This document shows, piece by piece, positions 5,477 through 9,127 of a DNA stretch of 9,127 bases. The stretch's first letter is position 1. Every line of letters starts with the position of its first letter. The position numbers and the translations under genes were made by a program. The stretch comes from Minisyncoccota bacterium (lineage in GTDB: Bacteria; Verrucomicrobiota; Lentisphaeria; Oligosphaerales; MVZH01): contig JAIPIM010000163.1 of assembly GCA_021734725.1 (NCBI GenBank), forward strand, positions 1-9,127, in the 5' to 3' direction. The notes under the pieces are model-generated. The model did no database searches. It saw only the letters and a program-made list of their open reading frames with translations, and was not told the DNA's origin.

Positions 5477-5534
5477 GTTCTTGGTTCTTCGTTCCTGGTT
5501 CGTGGTTTTGAACTAAGAACGAAGCACAAAGAAC
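5477..5534. repeat. 25-bp imperfect inverted repeat made of GTTC-phased units
   Basis: Bases 5477-5501 and 5510-5534 are inverted copies matching in 21 of 25 positions, separated by only 8 nt (GTGGTTTT). Each arm is itself a short iteration of GTTCTT/GTTC words, resembling the degenerate tandem arrays that flank the four-helix-bundle gene at 3305-4162 in organisation but not in sequence. This could be an empty or collapsed element of a related kind, or simply a strong RNA hairpin. Confidence 0.6.
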
Positions 5535-5541
5535 TACGAAC

Positions 5542-5571
5542 GACTCGCGCGAAAGCCATTTCGCACGAGTC
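5542..5571. other. 13-bp hairpin with one mismatch and a 4-nt loop
   Basis: GACTCG (5542-5547) pairs with CGAGTC (5566-5571) and GCGAAA (5549-5554) pairs with TTTCGC (5559-5564), with a C/A mismatch between and GCCA as loop. It is the third stem-loop in 130 nt after wza and starts 7 nt after the preceding inverted repeat. A TAATTTGG follows instead of a T-tract. It may be part of a structured untranslated region. Confidence 0.45.
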
Positions 5572-5605
5572 TAATTTGGTAAAGCACGGAGTGCAGGTGT
5601 CCGAA

Positions 5606-5649
5606 AAGGTTCACTTCAAGGTTCAAGGTTCGGGCGGGATTTCCACCCG
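5606..5649. repeat. AAGGTTC direct repeats and adjoining GC-rich hairpin
   Basis: AAGGTTC occurs at 5606-5612, 5618-5624 and 5625-5631. Directly after, CGGGCGG (5631-5637) can pair with CCACCCG (5643-5649) with one mismatch, around a 5-nt loop. The GC stem shares CGGGCGGGA with the dispersed palindromic family seen at 1700 and 5695. No gene is visible here. Confidence 0.4.
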
Positions 5650-5665
5650 AGGAGGATGATACTGA

Positions 5666-5745
5666 GTACCCCGGTCATTCCTGGCCGGGCGACACGGGCG
5701 GGAATCCCCGTGGTACCGCTGGGTGGACACAGGCAGGAATGCCCG
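5666..5745. repeat. Dispersed palindromic repeat, copy B (intact hairpin)
   Basis: The first 24 bases (5666-5689) are identical to copy A at 152-175. Here the right half is retained: 5666-5716 is an imperfect palindrome with a constant pairing axis. GTACC (5666-5670) pairs with GGTAC (5712-5716), CGG (5672-5674) with CCG (5708-5710), ATTCC (5677-5681) with GGAAT (5701-5705), and CCG (5685-5687) with CGG (5695-5697). A satellite GGCAGGAATGCCCG follows at 5732-5745, matching 130-143. The design, GGAAT/ATTCC in a GC-rich stem, resembles bacterial REP or Neisseria dRS3-type repeats, but I cannot assign it to a named family. Confidence 0.7.
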
Positions 5746-5749
5746 CGGC

Positions 5750-5779
5750 ACTTTCACTTGGCTTCCGTAAGCGGAAAGT
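5750..5779. other. Hairpin in the untranslated leader of the wzc-like gene
   Basis: ACTTTC (5750-5755) pairs with GAAAGT (5774-5779), enclosing GCTT/AAGC (5761-5764 and 5769-5772) with a CCGT loop. An alternative stem is TTCCG/CGGAA (5763-5767 and 5772-5776). From here to the wzc start at 5866 no further gene or strong repeat is visible. Together with the preceding entries this accounts for the 424-nt gap 5442-5865, which holds no believable coding sequence: its 74- and 64-residue + strand open frames translate repeats. Confidence 0.35.
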
Positions 5780-5865
5780 AACGCATAGTACAACCGAACG
5801 TATAGGCAAAAGTCGCACCAGCGCAAAGCGGCGGCTTCAAACAATTTCCGGAGTAACCACAATCA

Positions 5866-8064
5866 ATGTCGGACAAACAGCAAATACCTGCTCAGATTTT
5901 TCTGCAGACCTCGCCGGACCCCCAGGTGGATGACGACAGCAGCACGGGCATGGACTTGTCGGTGTTGTTCGATTACCTGGACATGATCCGCGCCCGGCTG
6001 TGGCTTTTCATCGCCATACCCCTCGTGGTTTTGGTCGTGGCTTTTGTTCGTATTTATTTCGCGACGCCGATCTACGAGTCGGCCTGTCAATTGCAGATTC
6101 AGCCGCGTCCATTCGAGATTAGCGGCGTCCAGAGCTTCTCTGATCCAATGGCGGGCGCTCGCGATTTTACCGAGCAGATCAACACCGAAATCGAATTGAT
6201 GCGAACACCGGACGTGCTCAACCAGGCATTCGACGAACTCAACTTGGCGGCGGATCCGGCCTTTGCCACTGCAAACCCCGTGGGCGAACTTGTCCACAAT
6301 CTGAAAATCGGGCGCAAGAACGGCACGTTTCTCATCAATGTGGCATATCGATCCACCGACCCCGAAAAGGCCGCTCGAATCGCGAATTTCCTGGGATCCC
6401 TATACGTTCGACGCTACCAGAACAGGAAGCGCGTCATATCGGGCGGCGGAATCAGCCGCCTGCGTGAACAGCTCGAAAATATAGCAATCGCGCGCGATGA
6501 AGCGTTGACGGCACTCTCCGCATTCAAACAAAAACATCAACTGATGGATCTCGACTACGAGCGCGAACTGCTTTCGCAGCGTATCAGTGCGCTTACGGAC
6601 ACGCGTATTCAAGCTGAAATGGAGCAACGCCAAGCCAAACACGCCTTCGATACGATTAAAGCTTGGCAGGAAGAAGGACATCTCGGAGCGATCGTGCAGA
6701 TCACGGATAATGACTTCGCCCGCACGTTTCGCCTCGAACAACTGCGCATGCAAATGGATCTGCCTGAACTGCTGAGCAAATTCGGGAGGGGACATGCCAA
6801 GGTCCAGACACAGGAGAAAATTATTAACAACCTCAAACAGGCTATCGCGGAGGAAATTCAAACCAATCTGGTAGCGCTCGAGCTGAAGCGGGAGCGAGCC
6901 GCAAAACGGCAGGAGATTATCTCCGATGAAATCGCCGCCCTGGAAGATGAACTCATGAGATTGGACACCTTCGCGGCGGAATTTTACCGCCTTAAAGATA
7001 CCTACCAAGCGGCTGAGGAGGCGTATCGCAAGGTCATTGCCCGCATCAACGATGTCAATATCAGCGTAAATACAGACGAGATCGAAGCAGACGATTTTCT
7101 TCGCGTGGTCAGGCGCGCCACTCCCCGGTTGGATCCGGTCTGGCCGGAGCCCAAAAAAGAACTTGCGCTGGCCTCCTTTCTGGGGCTTGCCCTCGGCGGC
7201 GGACTCTGCATATTCCTGGGAATGCTCGACCCCTCCGTCAAGAGTAAAGCAGAGGTGGAGCGTTGTATTAACGACACCGTTATCCTGGGTAATGTACCGG
7301 CTCGCTCCGAACAAGCCGACGAACTGGGGGTTGCCGAAGATCCCGCCAGCTTGCAAGCGGAAGCCTTCCGTAGTATCCGAACGAGTTTATCGCTTTGTCT
7401 TACCGGCCGCGAAGAAAAGTGCTTCGCCATTACGAGTTCGGCGGCGGGCGATGGCAAGACAACGGTGGCGCTTAACCTGAGCATCTCTCTGGCACGCGAC
7501 AGCCGCAGCGTGCTCCTCCTGGAATGTGACATGCGACGTCCGAGGTTAAAACAAATTATGATGGAGGCCATCGAACCACCGGACGGGAAAGGAGTCTCGA
7601 CGGTACTTGTCGGCGATTCAGAACTCAAAGACATCGTCTCACCCGTCAAAAAGCAGGATGGTTTGAGCGTTGCATTGTGCGGTCCCGTACCGCCCAACCC
7701 GGGCGAGCTGCTGGGCACCGAACGCTTTACCGGTATGCTCGCGGAGGCAAAAAAATCGTACGATTACGTCATCATAGACACTCCTCCTCTGCTGGGTGTC
7801 GCTGACACCGCCGTCATGGCGGGACACGGGGTCCCTCTTCTCCATGTTGTGCGTCTGTTTAGAACCACGCGCCACGAGGTGCGACTCGCCATGGAAAAAC
7901 TCCAGACCATCCAGGCAAAATGCGCCGGTGTCATTCTCAACCAGGCGGAGGTGCCTAAGTACGGCCGCTACGGCTACTATCGCAAGGAAAGCTACGGCTA
8001 CGCGTACAACGCTAAAAGCGGTTATCACTACACATCGAAAACGCTTCACGTTACCGACTCTTGA
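5866..8064 (+). CDS. wzc: Wzc-like polysaccharide co-polymerase and BY-type tyrosine kinase
   Basis: This 732-residue inner-membrane protein controls chain length and drives export in Wzy-type pathways. A cytoplasmic start is followed by TM1 (about 46-64), a Wzz domain (about 28-120) and a long periplasmic region with coiled-coil helices (about 195-260 and 310-400). Next come a Pro-rich motif (RATPRLDPVWPEPKKELALA) and TM2 (about 432-454). The kinase follows: EAFRSIRTSLSL (499-510), Walker A SSAAGDGKTT (524-533, Lys531), Walker A' ECDMRRPR (553-560, Asp555), the GPVPPNPGELL motif (606-616) and Walker B VIIDTPP (635-641, Asp638). The tail has nine tyrosines between 699 and 722 with Gly/Arg/Lys, the expected autophosphorylation cluster. 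Walker A shows AAGDGKTT where the usual form is PGEGKST, a conservative change. It fuses both halves (Wzz plus kinase) like E. coli Wzc. ATG 5866 has CCGGAG about 12 nt upstream. The phosphatase partner is not in the window. The polymerase-like gene follows after about 50 nt, implying an operon. Confidence 0.95.
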   Translation: MSDKQQIPAQIFLQTSPDPQVDDDSSTGMDLSVLFDYLDMIRARLWLFIAIPLVVLVVAFVRIYFATPIYESACQLQIQPRPFEISGVQSFSDPMAGARDFTEQINTEIELMRTPDVLNQAFDELNLAADPAFATANPVGELVHNLKIGRKNGTFLINVAYRSTDPEKAARIANFLGSLYVRRYQNRKRVISGGGISRLREQLENIAIARDEALTALSAFKQKHQLMDLDYERELLSQRISALTDTRIQAEMEQRQAKHAFDTIKAWQEEGHLGAIVQITDNDFARTFRLEQLRMQMDLPELLSKFGRGHAKVQTQEKIINNLKQAIAEEIQTNLVALELKRERAAKRQEIISDEIAALEDELMRLDTFAAEFYRLKDTYQAAEEAYRKVIARINDVNISVNTDEIEADDFLRVVRRATPRLDPVWPEPKKELALASFLGLALGGGLCIFLGMLDPSVKSKAEVERCINDTVILGNVPARSEQADELGVAEDPASLQAEAFRSIRTSLSLCLTGREEKCFAITSSAAGDGKTTVALNLSISLARDSRSVLLLECDMRRPRLKQIMMEAIEPPDGKGVSTVLVGDSELKDIVSPVKKQDGLSVALCGPVPPNPGELLGTERFTGMLAEAKKSYDYVIIDTPPLLGVADTAVMAGHGVPLLHVVRLFRTTRHEVRLAMEKLQTIQAKCAGVILNQAEVPKYGRYGYYRKESYGYAYNAKSGYHYTSKTLHVTDS

Positions 8065-8116
8065 TGATGTACTGTCTCTGAAATGCCCACTTTTATCTGA
8101 TTTCTCTGGCGTGAAT

Positions 8117-9127
8117 ATGCTTATCGCGAAACTCTGCGACCGGTTGCGGCTGACAATTCTCAGTCTCATGCTCATCGCTCTGCCGCTGGGACTGGGGGGG
8201 CGTGCACACTGGGTCCTTCCGGCCTTGACCATCACAAACGCAGTGGCGCTCTCCCTGCTTTTCCTGGAAAGCGCGTTATCCGGACGAAGACCGCGCATTC
8301 ATCGCGCCTGGGTGGTCAGCGGTGCCATTCTGCTGCTGTTGTGCGTTCAAATCGTACCTGGAAGCGGGCTTGTCGGGATGTTGTCACCCCACGCCGCCAC
8401 CGCGTGGGAACAGGCATACGCCGCCGGTTTAACCGAACTGGAGCCGCGTATGAGTTTGGCACCCGCACGAACAAGAATGGCTCTGGCGATGTTGACGCAG
8501 ATAGCGTTGGCGGGCTTCCTCGTTTACAACACGTTCAGATCACGTTCCCGACTGCTACTGCTTTCCGCAAGCATCGCCGGCGCGGCTTTTGTAAATACGC
8601 TTACCGCTTTGACCCCTACCGTCATCGGCAGCCCCCATTTGTACTCGGATTTGGGGATATCGAGCACACCGCTGAGCGGGACATACCTTAACAGAAATCA
8701 CTTTGGCTTCCTGGTCGGTCTGGGGCTGTTGCAAGTGAGCGGGCTCGCCTGGTTGATTTACAACAGTGGAGACAACGGCACGCGAACAATTCACTGGAAA
8801 AGCCTCTTTCCGTTCTTGCGAAAGCACTTGCGCAGTCCAATGCTGGTGGGGCTGGCAATGGCGGCCGTGCCGATGACCATGAGCTTAGTCTTTTCTCTTT
8901 CCCGGGGCGCGGCCATGGCAACAGCTGTTGCGCTGCTTTTCTTTCTTGCCGTCTTGCCCAAGGGGCAACATCGCGGGCGCATCCGTGAAGGAACGTTTGC
9001 CCTCACCGCAATAGTGGCCGTGATATTGGTGGGCAGCATCGAAGCACTTCTGTGCCTGTGGGGGAGGTACGAGGCATTGATGGAGTTGGGAAACCTGGGA
9101 TTGGCGGGCAGGTGGAACGTGTGGCGC
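8117..9127 (+). CDS. O-antigen ligase / Wzy-family polymerase (3' end beyond window)
   Basis: An open frame of 337 codons runs to the window edge with no stop. It encodes a polytopic membrane protein with about eight hydrophobic segments visible (around 11-26, 33-51, 64-81, 122-139, 146-165, 194-215, 242-260, 266-281 and 293-311). Three family signatures are present in order: GTYLNRNHFG (188-197, matching the GTFxNRNHFA loop of this family), SLSRGA (260-265) and GRWNVW (331-336). Members are typically 400-800 residues, so the C-terminus is missing. The protein would polymerise or ligate lipid-linked glycan units at the periplasmic face. The reading frame is also open upstream; GTG 8111 is an alternative start 6 nt earlier. 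Neither start has a clear Shine-Dalgarno, so coupling to the wzc-like gene (stop at 8064) is plausible. Polymerase and ligase cannot be separated by sequence motifs alone. Confidence 0.85.
   Translation, partial: MLIAKLCDRLRLTILSLMLIALPLGLGGRAHWVLPALTITNAVALSLLFLESALSGRRPRIHRAWVVSGAILLLLCVQIVPGSGLVGMLSPHAATAWEQAYAAGLTELEPRMSLAPARTRMALAMLTQIALAGFLVYNTFRSRSRLLLLSASIAGAAFVNTLTALTPTVIGSPHLYSDLGISSTPLSGTYLNRNHFGFLVGLGLLQVSGLAWLIYNSGDNGTRTIHWKSLFPFLRKHLRSPMLVGLAMAAVPMTMSLVFSLSRGAAMATAVALLFFLAVLPKGQHRGRIREGTFALTAIVAVILVGSIEALLCLWGRYEALMELGNLGLAGRWNVWR

Noticed and set aside
5435..5659. 74-residue + strand frame beginning inside the wza end
   Set aside because: Its translation follows the GTTC-phased repeat (LRTKHKELRTT), so it is repeat sequence rather than a gene.
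6400..7356. 318-residue open frame on the minus strand inside the wzc-like gene
   Set aside because: It lies wholly within a gene with unmistakable domain motifs, runs antisense to it, and shows no recognisable motif. Long antisense frames are expected in GC-rich coding DNA.
7002..8298. Minus-strand frames of 238 and 219 residues across the wzc/polymerase junction
   Set aside because: They overlap each other and both well-supported + strand genes, and have Ser/Arg-rich compositions typical of antisense shadows.
8341..8691. 116-residue + strand frame within the polymerase gene
   Set aside because: It is out of frame with the polymerase, Arg-rich and low in hydrophobic residues, while the overlapping frame carries the GTYLNRNHFG motif.

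Overview
The window comes from a Gram-negative bacterium of moderately high GC content. Four of the proteins imply an outer membrane or its export machinery: an outer-membrane beta-barrel, a Wza-type periplasmic export protein, a Wzc-type inner-membrane tyrosine kinase and an O-antigen-ligase/Wzy-type polymerase. All genes lie on the + strand. The sequence does not fix the phylum. A four-helix-bundle (S23/IVP) gene and abundant palindromic intergenic repeats are common in environmental lineages such as PVC bacteria, Planctomycetes and deltaproteobacteria, but that placement is only a guess.

Layout. Bases 3-116 hold the last 37 codons of an unrecognised gene. After a 180-nt gap with a palindromic dispersed repeat comes a PilS-like sensor (297-1637). 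It has six membrane segments, a PAS domain and a histidine-containing DHp helix, but no ATPase domain. A 204-nt gap follows, then a tiny secreted peptide gene (1842-2009). Fifteen bases later comes a 391-residue outer-membrane barrel of the EpsL/BBP2 kind (2025-3200). Next is a discrete 858-bp block (3305-4162): a gene for two fused four-helix-bundle domains, bounded by short tandem arrays that are inverted copies of each other. A putative control region with two small palindromes (4206-4270) leads into a Wza-like export gene (4299-5441). A 424-nt non-coding stretch (5442-5865) is packed with hairpins and dispersed repeats. The locus then continues with a Wzc-like polysaccharide co-polymerase/tyrosine kinase (5866-8064) and the first 337 codons of an O-antigen-ligase/Wzy-family membrane protein (8117 to the window end).

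How the genes fit together. This is the core of a Wzx/Wzy-type exopolysaccharide or capsule locus. The Wzy/ligase-like protein would polymerise or ligate lipid-linked repeat units. The Wzc homologue would control chain length through ATP binding and phosphorylation of its tyrosine-rich tail. The Wza homologue would carry the polymer across the periplasm. This Wza homologue appears to end at its last SLBB domain with no outer-membrane helix, so the nearby beta-barrel is a natural candidate for the outer-membrane exit channel. The membrane sensor and secreted peptide upstream may be regulatory or accessory parts. Flippase, glycosyltransferases and Wzb-type phosphatase are not in the window.

Most worth following up are the array-bounded duplicated four-helix-bundle cassette, the DHp-only degenerate sensor, the helix-less Wza plus barrel pairing, the secreted vicinal-cysteine peptide, and the dense repeat and hairpin cluster between wza and wzc.
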